A DNA stretch of 64,000 nucleotides from CALGYY01 sp963678485 (GTDB lineage: Bacteria; Bacteroidota; Bacteroidia; Bacteroidales; CAIWKO01), in the NCBI GenBank assembly GCA_963678485.1, contig OY782882.1, positions 2,294,001 through 2,358,000 on the forward strand, given 5' to 3'. Shown here in pieces: positions 25,465-34,365 of the stretch. The notes beneath the pieces are model-generated. The model had not been told where the DNA came from, did not search any database, and saw only the letters and a program-made list of their open reading frames with translations. Made by a program: the position numbers and the translations under genes. The first letter of the stretch is position 1; each line of letters opens with the position of its first letter.

Positions 25465-26934
25465 ATGAAAGAGAAGCGTATTAATGTATTCTTGTTTTTG
25501 CTGGGAGGGCTGATTCTGCTGGTCAGTGCGTATTTTTCCGAAGGATATTTTCAGGCTGATGAACATTATCAGATTATTGAATTTGCCAATTATAAGCTTG
25601 GTGCTATCACTGCAGAACAATTGCCCTGGGAGTTTGCAGCTCAGATGCGTCCTGGTTTTCAGCCGTTGATAGCTTTTCTTCTAATAAAGGGATTGGGTGC
25701 TCTTGGAGTTTCCAATCCCTTTATTCAAATAATGTGTTTGAGGCTTCTCACTGCATTAGTCGTACTATTTTCGATCATCTATTTCTTAAGGCGCGTGCAA
25801 ATAATTGCTGCGCCTCTCATGCGTCGTGTGCTGGTGATAATTCTTTTCTTCCTGATGTGGTTTATGCCGTTACTGATGGTTAGATTTTCGTCTGAGAATT
25901 TTTCAGCAATATTTATATTTATTACTATCGCAATTTTGTTTGGTGATAAATATGATCTAAGATTAAAACACTTTCTGTGGGCCGGACTAACTGCGGGTTT
26001 GGCATTCCTCTTTCGCTATCAGTCGTCAGTAATGATTGCCGGGCTGGTGTTATGGATGCTCTTTATTCTAAAGCCGGGTTGGAAAAAATTATTGTGCTTC
26101 GTAATGATTGCCGGCCTTGTAAGTTGTCTTGGATTCCTTTGTGATCGCTGGCTTTACGGTGAGTGGGTGTGTGCACCCTGGAATTATTTCAGCAACAACA
26201 TCCTTCAGGATAAGCTAAGCACTTTTGGTGTAAAGCCTTGGCATCATTACTTCAGCTCAGGTTCAGAACAATTGTTTTTACCTCTAGGAATCGTAGTTTG
26301 GTTTTCTATCGCCGTCTTTTGGATACGTCGGTTTAAATCACCCATTACATGGATTAGCTTACCATTCGTGCTTTTTCATGTAGTCCTGTCGCACAAGGAA
26401 GTGCGCTTTTTATTTCCATTGTTATTGTTTATTCCTATAATTATTCTTGATACTGCTCAATGGATGGCAGGATTTCGTTTGCTGAGGTCAATGAAAGTAA
26501 GGTATATAATTCTTGTTTGCTTTTGTGTTGTCAATGCGGTTTTCTTATCCATGTTTATTACAAAGCCGATGAATCAATATGTGGGGGTAATGAGTCGTAT
26601 TAACGCAACTCATAGCAAAAACAAAGTGTTGTATTATTTGGGAAATAACCCTGAAAAGCCTTTTGGTATGCCGCCTTGGTTTTATGCAACAGATGGGGTA
26701 AATAGCCGTGTGCTTCCCGATACGATAAAGGACAATCTTCCCCAATCATCTGCGGATACTACAGTCTTTGTGTTTGAAGAAATGAAAGGACTTGATTACT
26801 CTACACAAGCGGATATTGAAAGGGTATTATGCAAATTCCCCCGTTGGATGAAATACTTAAATATTGGGAACTGGCAACAACGAACCTCTAATTGGGTGTT
26901 GTATCAATCAAAAGCAACACAGCCCATGCGATAG
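25465..26934 (+). CDS. GT22-like polytopic mannosyltransferase
   Basis: 489 residues from the ATG at 25465; in-frame alternatives at 25444 (ATG) and 25441 (TTG) exist, but the charged MKEKR before the first membrane segment starts here. There are about ten membrane segments. The first external loop has the ADEHYQIIEFANYKLG motif, matching the HPDE(H/Y)-type catalytic Asp-Glu loop of dolichol-phosphate-dependent GT22 (ALG9/PIG-B-like) enzymes. FLLIKGLGAL and RYQSSVMIAG occur in the expected order. In bacteria these glycosylate lipid-linked glycans or proteins in the periplasm. Its stop abuts the stop of dut on the other strand. Confidence 0.82.
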   Translation: MKEKRINVFLFLLGGLILLVSAYFSEGYFQADEHYQIIEFANYKLGAITAEQLPWEFAAQMRPGFQPLIAFLLIKGLGALGVSNPFIQIMCLRLLTALVVLFSIIYFLRRVQIIAAPLMRRVLVIILFFLMWFMPLLMVRFSSENFSAIFIFITIAILFGDKYDLRLKHFLWAGLTAGLAFLFRYQSSVMIAGLVLWMLFILKPGWKKLLCFVMIAGLVSCLGFLCDRWLYGEWVCAPWNYFSNNILQDKLSTFGVKPWHHYFSSGSEQLFLPLGIVVWFSIAVFWIRRFKSPITWISLPFVLFHVVLSHKEVRFLFPLLLFIPIIILDTAQWMAGFRLLRSMKVRYIILVCFCVVNAVFLSMFITKPMNQYVGVMSRINATHSKNKVLYYLGNNPEKPFGMPPWFYATDGVNSRVLPDTIKDNLPQSSADTTVFVFEEMKGLDYSTQADIERVLCKFPRWMKYLNIGNWQQRTSNWVLYQSKATQPMR

Positions 26935-27369
26935 CTATTTGGTGCCGGTATGTCCAAACCCACCAGCTCCGCGATCTGTTTCATCAAGTTGTTCAACCTG
27001 CTTCCATTCGGCAGTTTCATGAGCAGCAATTATCATTTGTGCTACACGTTCTCCATCAGTTACCAGAAAATCTTCCGACGAAAGATTCACTAAAATTACT
27101 TTGATTTCTCCGCGGTAATCGGCATCAATAGTCCCCGGTGTATTGAGAACGGTAATTCCTTTTTTGAATGCTAGTCCGCTGCGAGGACGCACCTGCGCTT
27201 CATAACCTACGGGCAGAGCTATGAATAATCCCGTTGGAATAAGTGCTCTTTGCATGGGTTTAAGTAATACCGGTTCTGGTAAAAATGCCCGCAAATCCAT
27301 ACCTGCTGAAGCAATTGTCTCATACGCAGGAAGTGGATGATGTGATTGGTTGACAATATTTATAATCAT
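26935..27369 (-). CDS. dut: dUTP diphosphatase
   Basis: 144 residues, the normal length of trimeric dUTPases. All five motifs are visible: AGMDLRA, PRSGLAFKKGITV, GTIDADYRGEIKVILVN (with the catalytic Asp), RVAQMIIA and the flexible C-terminal RGAGGFGHTG. It hydrolyses dUTP to dUMP and pyrophosphate, keeping uracil out of DNA and feeding dTMP synthesis. The start ATG overlaps the stop of the upstream flippase gene by four bases, so the two are co-transcribed and probably coupled. Confidence 0.97.
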   Translation of the reverse strand: MIINIVNQSHHPLPAYETIASAGMDLRAFLPEPVLLKPMQRALIPTGLFIALPVGYEAQVRPRSGLAFKKGITVLNTPGTIDADYRGEIKVILVNLSSEDFLVTDGERVAQMIIAAHETAEWKQVEQLDETDRGAGGFGHTGTK

Positions 27370-28850
27370 GATCTGTGATGAGGTTTAATAATACGCTTAA
27401 TGATATCTTTTTCAAAATAGATTACCACTGCAACAAAAACCAGTAATAGTCCAGTATTGAAGACTAGTTGCAGCGAAGAAGAAAAGCTCTTGGTTAGGGT
27501 CGAAACAAAATATAAAGATACTGAAAGTCCTATATATCCAATGATAGTAAGTGTTTTATAAGGAACGGGAAAATGTTTCTGCCCAAGAAAAAACGAAATG
27601 ACCATCATAACAAAATACGTTGAAAAATGCGACCATGCTGAGCCCATAAATCCAAACAAAGGAATTCCTATAACATTTACAATAACTGTGATTCCCGCAC
27701 CAATTAAGGAAATGTAAGCACCATACTTTGTTTGTCCGTTTAGTTTGTACCAGATTGATAGGTTAAAATAGATGCCCAAAAACATGCTGGCCAGCAATAA
27801 TATCGGAACAACGGGCAATCCATCATAATACTGCTTGCCGACAAAATGTTTTACTATTTGCATGTACATCATTACCAAGAGAAAAATGAACGAACAAATA
27901 ATTACAAAATATTTCATCACATCAGCGTATATCTTGCGTGCATCAGATTCCTTGGCTTGTGCAAAAAAGAATGGCTCGGCCGCAAAGCGAAAAGCCTGAA
28001 TAAAAATAGTCATGATTATTGAAATCTTGAAACACGCACCGTAAATACCTAGCTGTGTCATCGCAATACTTTCGGGTAACAAATACTTCAGAAAAATCCG
28101 ATCCATCGTTTCATTGATGATTCCTGCCGTGCCAACAACGAGTAATGGCAAGGCATACACAATCATTCGTTTCCATAATTGTCTGTCAAAACGATATTTT
28201 ATTTTCACATATTCCGGCAGGAGTAAAACGATGGTGAATGCACTTGAAATTAAGTTGGAAATAAAAATATAACCCACACCAATATGCTCGTTATATATCA
28301 ATTCAATCATACCTTTCATTATTCCGTTTTTCAAAAGGTAAGGGCAGAGCACAATAAAGAAAAGGTTGAGCCCGACATTAAAGCCGATATTGAGCAACTT
28401 GAGTGTTGCAAATCGTTTGGGCCGATTCGTAGAGCGTAACCGTGCAAAAGGGATAGCTGTTAATGCATCCATTGATACTATAAGGGCAAACCATATTATG
28501 TATTCTGGATTATCGGGGTATCTTAATACATTGGCCAAAGGCACATAGCTGAATATGGCGATTACAATGAAAATTGCGGTGGAGATGATAATCGAAATTA
28601 ATGCAGTGCTGTATACTTTTGGCTTATCCTGTTCCATTTCGGAGAAACGGAAGAAGGTGGTTTCCATCCCGTAAGTTAAAACCACTAACAGTAATGAGAT
28701 GTATGCGTACAGCTCATTGGCAATGCCATATTCCTGTGGGATAAATACGCGGGTATAGATTGGCACCAAAAGATAGCTTAGAAGGCGTCCGATGATGCTG
28801 CTTAAACCGTATATGGCCGTTTGTCCGGCCAGTTTGCGCAAAGGATTCAC
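27366..28850 (-). CDS. Polysaccharide flippase (Wzx/MOP family)
   Basis: 494 residues with 12-14 membrane segments. The opening LRKLAGQTAIYGLSSIIGR and LLSYLLVPIYTRVFIPQEYG are typical of the polysaccharide biosynthesis (MviN/Wzx-like) branch of the MOP superfamily. It should flip lipid-linked glycan intermediates across the inner membrane, consistent with the neighbouring glycosyltransferase and, further away, the nucleotidyltransferase at 33332. It is the first gene of a two-gene operon with dut. Confidence 0.9.
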   Translation of the reverse strand: MNPLRKLAGQTAIYGLSSIIGRLLSYLLVPIYTRVFIPQEYGIANELYAYISLLLVVLTYGMETTFFRFSEMEQDKPKVYSTALISIIISTAIFIVIAIFSYVPLANVLRYPDNPEYIIWFALIVSMDALTAIPFARLRSTNRPKRFATLKLLNIGFNVGLNLFFIVLCPYLLKNGIMKGMIELIYNEHIGVGYIFISNLISSAFTIVLLLPEYVKIKYRFDRQLWKRMIVYALPLLVVGTAGIINETMDRIFLKYLLPESIAMTQLGIYGACFKISIIMTIFIQAFRFAAEPFFFAQAKESDARKIYADVMKYFVIICSFIFLLVMMYMQIVKHFVGKQYYDGLPVVPILLLASMFLGIYFNLSIWYKLNGQTKYGAYISLIGAGITVIVNVIGIPLFGFMGSAWSHFSTYFVMMVISFFLGQKHFPVPYKTLTIIGYIGLSVSLYFVSTLTKSFSSSLQLVFNTGLLLVFVAVVIYFEKDIIKRIIKPHHRS

Positions 28851-29142
28851 GTGTATATGTATCGAAGGGCTTAAATGATTCGGGCATAAAAGTACATAAG
28901 TCCTTGCGGTTGCCCCGACTTCTTCATAATTATTTTTTCACAAATTTACGTGCATGAACGCCAGAGCAAGCCACTGCTCCTTATTCCGTCCTGCCTAATA
29001 TTGGCTCTTAACAAGATTGGTCACCTTCGACTCTTACATATTAAGGCAAACAAAGCTTCAAGCGAAAAAGTTAAAGTGAAGGAATACTACTTTATAGAAA
29101 TACAGATATTATAACCTGTCTCGACTGAGAATGTCACAAATC
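28851..29142. other. Gene-free AT-rich spacer upstream of the flippase
   Basis: 292 bp with no plausible reading frame, hairpin or RNA motif that I can recognise. It leads into the long structured repeat that starts at about 29143. It should hold the flippase/dut promoter on the minus strand, but I see no convincing match. Confidence 0.5.
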
Positions 29143-29736
29143 ATCGCGAATGAGTTCCTATTGCAGATATTGTTTGAAACATTGGCCATAAGTATTGATT
29201 ACACTTATCAATCTTTTGGAGCATCTGTGTTTTAATAGTTTGACATACAAATACCATTCGTACTTAAGGGTTCTTTTACAATATTGAAATTATGCAATGC
29301 TAATGTTCAAAGCGTGTGCGCAGGCCAGTCAAAGCAAGCGGGCGTGGTCGGGCTGTGAATCGCCAACGGCACGCAAATCCGCAAGGGGCCAGACAGCGGC
29401 TTTTTCGCTGTCGGCTCTGTCGAAAACGACAAAAAGAAAATTCAATTTGCGAAATGAAGTTTATTATCACATTCAAGAACTGCCGTCAATTGGCGTTTTC
29501 GGCACTACCTTGCGTGATTTGCGGCCATTGGCGAGAGCGGAGGGATAGCATTTTGCTTTGACTAGAATTTTGGCTCCACCTTTTGTTCATGCAAAAGGTG
29601 GAATTCAAAGAAAATAAATCACCAATCTAGCTGGGCTATTGTTAATTGTGACAAATCACCATTTTGTTACTTACGCTTATTGACAATAAAACACCGATGA
29701 TTAATTTTTACGCATCAACAATCCGGATTAAACCTT
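29143..29736. repeat. Long structured noncoding repeat, copy 1
   Basis: About 594 bp that match 57912-58380, starting at CGCGAATGAGTTCC and ending at TCAACAATCCGG. Within it are (a) a long imperfect inverted repeat, arms 29361-29379 and 29516-29533, with a loop of about 136 nt, and (b) a perfect 11-bp hairpin at 29575-29585/29592-29602 (TCCACCTTTTG). The loop carries a 121-bp segment (29384-29504) missing from the other copy and flanked by GCA on both sides. Short frames in it lack coding character, so I regard it as noncoding. Confidence 0.85.
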
Positions 29737-29750
29737 AAAAACTAAGGCTA

Positions 29751-29794
29751 ACAAAGAAAAAGGGGAATCTAAACAGATTCCCCTTTTTCTTTGT
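29751..29794. terminator. Perfect 20-bp hairpin terminator
   Basis: Perfect stem 29751-29770 with 29775-29794, loop AAAC. It lies downstream of the lectin-like gene on the minus strand. Confidence 0.95.
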
Positions 29795-29805
29795 GAAATA
29801 CCGTC

Positions 29806-30231
29806 TTATTTAGCTTTTCCGTTCACGCTTACAGTAACTGCATAAGCGCCTGTATTGTTTTTCACTTTGTCATCATTGATACCAAAGTAAAGTTCGCCAG
29901 CACCGGCAACGGTTACTCTTCCGTTAGCGCCAATGAGGAAAGGGACACCTTTTTTTCCTACGCGACCCAGTAATGCACCGCGGTCGTAGGCGTTAATCAG
30001 TTTTTGTGCAGGACCTGAAACAACTTTCATCCCATCAGCAGTAGTGGTAACATTCGGATCCAGCGTAATACTGCCAGTTACCGCAGCAGTCACCTGATCT
30101 CCATTAGCCACAATAATTCCGGTTTTTGTCCATGCTTTATTAGCTGGCACAATAACTTGAGCATTTACACTTGCCGGCAGAATTATGCACAGAGCAAGAA
30201 TAATAAGACTTACAAACAATGTTCTTTTCAT
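29806..30231 (-). CDS. Secreted PA-IL (LecA)-like lectin
   Basis: 141 residues with a signal peptide (MKRTLFVSLIILALCIILPA...NA). The mature ~115 residues match the PA-IL-like galactophilic lectin fold: AWTKTGIIVANGDQVT, AAVTGSITLDPN, DRGALLGRVGKKGVPFLIG, GELYFGINDDKVKNNTGAYA. In PA-IL the calcium and galactose are held by a loop of Asp, Thr and Asn near the C-terminus; here NDDKVKNNTG occupies that place, so binding is plausible. Unlike Pseudomonas LecA it carries a clear export signal. It is a single gene between two terminators; carbohydrate binding outside the cell is inferred. Confidence 0.85.
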   Translation of the reverse strand: MKRTLFVSLIILALCIILPASVNAQVIVPANKAWTKTGIIVANGDQVTAAVTGSITLDPNVTTTADGMKVVSGPAQKLINAYDRGALLGRVGKKGVPFLIGANGRVTVAGAGELYFGINDDKVKNNTGAYAVTVSVNGKAK

Positions 30232-30271
30232 GATTACGATTTTTTTTTTGACGGTGTAAAGGTAAAAAAAA

Positions 30272-30294
30272 ACCCGCTCTTACGAAGAGCGGGT
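30272..30294. terminator. Terminator of the lipoprotein gene
   Basis: A 10-bp perfect stem (30272-30281 with 30285-30294, loop ACG). Read on the minus strand it is followed by a run of nine T. Confidence 0.95.
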
Positions 30295-30312
30295 CAAATT
30301 ATCTGGGAAGAT

Positions 30313-31182
30313 CTATGTTAAAACAATGGTGTAAGTGACACCACTGATTGTGACGTAAACAGTATAGTCGCAATCACCTGTTCCATAATCCACATCAATG
30401 TTTGGATAACTGGTTCCCGGATAGCTTAAGGTGAATTTTCCACTCTTGATTGTCCAATAGTGACTTGCATCACAGTAAATATTGAAATCCAAAGGCTGGG
30501 TAATCGTTACTGCGAAGGCATCTCCATTAATATCGGTTCCACTTGCAGTTCCAGTAATCAGATATTCATCATCAAAAGGATTAATCCAAGAATCATAACC
30601 AACGATCCACTCATTCTCGCGTTGTGAAGTATAAGAAATCGTTCCGTAGATGCTAATAACACTGGCGTTTTGTACATCAACTGAATATACAGGGTGTCCA
30701 GAAGAATTATGTCCAAGATTAGTGATGACCTGAGTTCCTGTTGCCTGATAGTCGATATTATTGATGACTTCATGATAGTTGTCGAACGTAGAAGTAACCA
30801 CGCTGTTGGAATCAATGTAAGGAGCTGAAATCACCGAAATGATTTTTCCTTTGCGTAGCACTCCATCGTTGCAGGAACAGCCGGTTCCAAAATCCAAAGT
30901 AACCGTTTTGGGATATGTTAATCCACCGGTAATATAAAGTGTAGGACATCCTGGAACTGTGTCCATCGCAGCTTTGGATCCTGCAGTATACGAAGCATAA
31001 CTCACCTGATTATAGGCGCGGCTATACACACCATCAGCGGTTGAGTTGTCCTGAACACTTTGATACTTGTTCGTTGGGGTGTTGTGGTCGTCATCTGTGT
31101 CGTCCTTCTTGCAAGAAGTAAGCACAATCGCGATTGCCATCAAGGCAAACATTGCGGTCCGAAAAATCTTGTTCTTGTCCAT
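30313..31182 (-). CDS. Hypothetical lipoprotein
   Basis: 289 residues, not recognised. The signal peptide ends in a lipobox (VLTSC, about residues 20-24) followed by KKDDTDDDHN, the acidic stretch of surface-exposed Bacteroidota lipoproteins. The remainder is beta-rich (LYITGGLTYPKTVTLDFGTG, NEWIVGYDSWINPF, DCDYTVYVTISGVTYTIVL) with paired Cys (GCSCND). A cell-surface lipoprotein is likely from the signal; the function is unknown. It is a single-gene unit with its own terminator. Confidence 0.75.
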   Translation of the reverse strand: MDKNKIFRTAMFALMAIAIVLTSCKKDDTDDDHNTPTNKYQSVQDNSTADGVYSRAYNQVSYASYTAGSKAAMDTVPGCPTLYITGGLTYPKTVTLDFGTGCSCNDGVLRKGKIISVISAPYIDSNSVVTSTFDNYHEVINNIDYQATGTQVITNLGHNSSGHPVYSVDVQNASVISIYGTISYTSQRENEWIVGYDSWINPFDDEYLITGTASGTDINGDAFAVTITQPLDFNIYCDASHYWTIKSGKFTLSYPGTSYPNIDVDYGTGDCDYTVYVTISGVTYTIVLT

Positions 31183-31328
31183 CGCTATAGGTTTTTGAGG
31201 TTAATTGTTGGTCTTTTTCTCGTCCGCAGTTAAAAAAACGGAGGAGGCCTTGTTCTTATTGTTTATTGTTTTGAGATCAGATGCTGCATGCAGATAAGGA
31301 AATATGTAATATTCTTTTTATGACGCAA

Positions 31329-33071
31329 TTAGTACACAATTAATTTTCCTGATGTTTTTCGTTCTCCATTGGAGATAAGCGTATAAAAATAGATTCCGCT
31401 TCCTGCTGCAGGACGCTCAATTCGCTGTGGAAGTGGCGTCACTCCTTCGATGCGACTGACAGTCCTTCCCGACAAATCACTTATGATTAGTTCATATTCT
31501 TTATTTGGAATTGCATTCACAAAATACAAATATGCATAATCGGTAAGGGGATTGGGGTAAACCATTGCATTAAGTGGTTCTTCCTGACCAGATTCATCAA
31601 TGCCTGCAGAAGTATATATATATATGAATAGTGAGTCATAATAGAAGTTCAGATTATCTGTTGCAGTGTCTCCGGCAGCATAGAACACATAATAGGTCGA
31701 ATCCATGGTTACTGCTGCAATATCAACATGAAGTCTATAGTTGCTTGCAGGTAAATCTTTGAACTGATATCTTCCCTGTGCGTCAGTATAAGTGTGACGT
31801 GCGATACTTCCACTTGGGTTTTCTTCAAGCGTGATTTTAATTCCACCAGATACTTCCATTGTTTTTGCTCCGCCCAAATTTTGCCAGATGGTTCCGGAAA
31901 TACTGCCAGCACCAGTATTCAGATAAGCAAGACTATCACTAAAAGCACGGATTGTAATTGCGGTGTCAGAATGAACGTTGAGTGTTGCTGCATCTTCCCA
32001 GTAGACAGAATCTCCATAATATGTTGGAACATCGTAAGGATAAAGCAGTGTGTCGGGTTCAGCATGCACGAGGAAATTCCCGTTATTTATAATATTGCTG
32101 AATTGAAAGTGTCCGCCTGTTGTCAATGGTACAGTTTCAGGCACGCCATATAAATGATCCAGACTTGTTTTGGCTATCAACTCTGCCTGTCCCGATTCAA
32201 TAGGTGTCACTCCATCTTTTTTATAAACGGTACCTGTTACGGTATATCCGGAAAGCGTGTCTGACAGGTATTCCACTCTTTTGATCTGATTGTTTACGTC
32301 AGCTTTAACAATGGCTACAGGGTATCCAAGATCTTTAGCCCAGAAATAATAGTTGTTTACAGTATCCCTGCTTGCTTCAAGTGCATAAAAGGTGATCGTA
32401 CCTAAGGTTGCCGTAATGCTGTCGACAGTAATCATATATTCGTGTACTCGTAAAACATTGAATACTCCGAAATCAGTGGTCATTTGCCCATAGGCATCAC
32501 AATCCAGTGTTTTGTAAATAGTACTGATATAATTCGTGTCAGCATCAAATGGATTATTGTTGAACCGTGCAGTCCATTTAGAAGAATTGCCGAAGGAAGA
32601 ATCCAGTGAAGCAGGCGTTCCCATAAGCAGTTCCTGAGGACTCTCCAAAATGTTACGATCACCAATTCCATAATTTACTCTGAAGCCGCGAATGTAGAAA
32701 CCAGTCGTATCGGTACGCCAGAACATATATCCCCATGAGTTTACGTCAACAGGAGCTCCGCCAAAAAATCCTGCATACAGTATCGATGGTCCATAGGTGA
32801 ACATATTGGAACCCGTGAAGGCCGGGGCATAGGCCTGATATGGCGTAACAGGAGAATATGATCCAACCTGTGGATAATGTGCAATTAAAGAAGTGTAATC
32901 CCATGTTTGTGGACTTGCACTGGCAACGCCCAGATCAGGAGTGGAGAGGGTATCCACCTGAACAACATTAATCATCCCTGCCCGAGGCAAGTCGGCACTT
33001 GTGATTTGTATTTGAGCGGAGGCCGCAAAAGCTGTAATCAGCAATAGAACGGCAGAAATTATTTTTTTCAT
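31329..33071 (-). CDS. T9SS-secreted protein with a carboxypeptidase-regulatory-like domain
   Basis: 580 residues with signal peptide MKKIISAVLLLITAFAASA. Residues about 20-265 are a beta-rich domain of no family I can name. Residues about 272-375 and 390-470 have CarboxypepD_reg-like segments (YTVTGTVYKKDGVTPIESGQ; ARHTYTDAQGRYQFKDLPA). The last ~75 residues are a T9SS type A sorting domain (AMVYPNPLTDYAYLYF, GSGIYFYTLISNGERKTSGK then LIVY). It is exported to the surface. It is a single gene; the 257 bp before its start must hold its promoter and that of the nucleotidyltransferase on the other strand. Confidence 0.87.
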   Translation of the reverse strand: MKKIISAVLLLITAFAASAQIQITSADLPRAGMINVVQVDTLSTPDLGVASASPQTWDYTSLIAHYPQVGSYSPVTPYQAYAPAFTGSNMFTYGPSILYAGFFGGAPVDVNSWGYMFWRTDTTGFYIRGFRVNYGIGDRNILESPQELLMGTPASLDSSFGNSSKWTARFNNNPFDADTNYISTIYKTLDCDAYGQMTTDFGVFNVLRVHEYMITVDSITATLGTITFYALEASRDTVNNYYFWAKDLGYPVAIVKADVNNQIKRVEYLSDTLSGYTVTGTVYKKDGVTPIESGQAELIAKTSLDHLYGVPETVPLTTGGHFQFSNIINNGNFLVHAEPDTLLYPYDVPTYYGDSVYWEDAATLNVHSDTAITIRAFSDSLAYLNTGAGSISGTIWQNLGGAKTMEVSGGIKITLEENPSGSIARHTYTDAQGRYQFKDLPASNYRLHVDIAAVTMDSTYYVFYAAGDTATDNLNFYYDSLFIYIYTSAGIDESGQEEPLNAMVYPNPLTDYAYLYFVNAIPNKEYELIISDLSGRTVSRIEGVTPLPQRIERPAAGSGIYFYTLISNGERKTSGKLIVY

Positions 33072-33282
33072 GATAATTATAATGTATATGGCGGTTTGAT
33101 GAAGTTTTGAAAATCGATATTACAAAGATAGAATTAAAACAATGCAGCAGAGAACAGTAGAAATGATAGTTTTTTGCCAGTAGAAATACCGGAGATGACT
33201 TCTGAAAGGATATAAGTGTCAGAAAATAAATTATATAGATGGAATTGTGTCAGGCTTATATCGGAGTAATCCAAATAATGAT

Positions 33283-33290
33283 TAATTTTG
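33283..33290 (+). promoter_or_regulatory. -7 element before the nucleotidyltransferase gene
   Basis: TAATTTTG, 41 bp before the ATG at 33332. No convincing -33 TTTG is seen. Confidence 0.4.
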
Positions 33291-33331
33291 GCGGTCAGCA
33301 AGCTGATTGAATACCAGTAAATTTCAGGACT

Positions 33332-34333
33332 ATGAAGATTATCATCCCTATGGCAGGCATGGGAAAACGGATGCGGCCTCATACGCTTACCACACCAAAA
33401 CCGCTGATCAGGATCGCAGGAAAGCCAATTGTACAACGGCTTGCTGAGGAGATATCAAAGATTGCAGGCGGTAATCTCGAAGAAATTGCATTCATTGTTG
33501 GTGATTTCGGAAAGGACGTTGAAAGCCGATTGGTTAAGATTGCAGAAGATCTTGGTGCAAAAGGAACCATCTATTACCAGCACGAAGCCTTAGGAACAGC
33601 GCATGCTATCTTGTGTGCCGAGCCTTCTTTAGATGGGAAAGTGGTAGTGGCCTTTGCTGATACCTTATTCAAGGCCGATTTCAAACTCGACGAGAAAAAA
33701 GATGGTGTAATTTGGGTGCATAAAGTTGACGACCCTCATTCGTTTGGTGTGATCAAAGCCAATGCTGACAAGAGAATCACGGCATTCGTTGAGAAGCCGG
33801 CGCAATTTATTTCTGATTTGGCCATTATTGGAATTTATTACTTCAAGGATGGCGCCTATCTCAGACAAGAATTACAAAATCTGATTACTAACGATATTCG
33901 CAAAGGAGGAGAGTACCAACTTACTGATGCCTTGGAAAACATGATGAAGAAAGGTACCGCCTTTTATTTTGACGAGGTGGAAGAGTGGTTGGACTGTGGA
34001 AATAAAAATGCAACCGTCTTCACAAATGAGCGTATATTGGCCTTTTCCGAAGATACAGAACTCATCCATCCTTCTGCTACAGTGCTTAATTCCATTATTA
34101 ATAAGCCGTGCTACCTTGGAAAAAATGTGCATATCGAAAATAGTGTCATTGGTCCATACGTTTCTATTGGCGAAGGAAGCTGCGTGAAAAACTCGGTGAT
34201 TAAAAACAGTATTATCCAAACACATAGTCAGATTGTTCATGTGAACCTCGACAACTCGATGATTGGTAATTATGTTGAATACCGCGGAAGACCTAACGAA
34301 GATAGTATTGGAGATTATACCAGTTTAAGTTAA
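33332..34333 (+). CDS. Sugar-phosphate nucleotidyltransferase
   Basis: 333 residues. The N-terminal ~225 residues are an NTP-transferase domain: MKIIIPMAGMGKRMRPHTLT then TPKPLIRIAGKPI (glycine-rich loop and Lys), QHEALGTAHAILCAEP and VVAFADTLFKADF. The C-terminal part is a left-handed beta-helix of hexapeptide-like repeats (INKPCYLGKNVHIENSVIG). It should join a sugar 1-phosphate to a nucleotide, as glucose-1-phosphate thymidylyl-/uridylyltransferases do; the exact sugar cannot be read. It leads a co-directional set with a TPR gene, DUF4292 and an EnvC-like gene. Confidence 0.9.
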   Translation: MKIIIPMAGMGKRMRPHTLTTPKPLIRIAGKPIVQRLAEEISKIAGGNLEEIAFIVGDFGKDVESRLVKIAEDLGAKGTIYYQHEALGTAHAILCAEPSLDGKVVVAFADTLFKADFKLDEKKDGVIWVHKVDDPHSFGVIKANADKRITAFVEKPAQFISDLAIIGIYYFKDGAYLRQELQNLITNDIRKGGEYQLTDALENMMKKGTAFYFDEVEEWLDCGNKNATVFTNERILAFSEDTELIHPSATVLNSIINKPCYLGKNVHIENSVIGPYVSIGEGSCVKNSVIKNSIIQTHSQIVHVNLDNSMIGNYVEYRGRPNEDSIGDYTSLS

Positions 34334-34365
34334 GTGCAGCAAAATTATTAAATACAAATAGCGGG

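Noticed and set aside
29297..29561. Two overlapping plus-strand frames inside the long repeat
   Set aside because: The corresponding frames are broken or different in the second copy at 57912, and residue usage looks non-coding.
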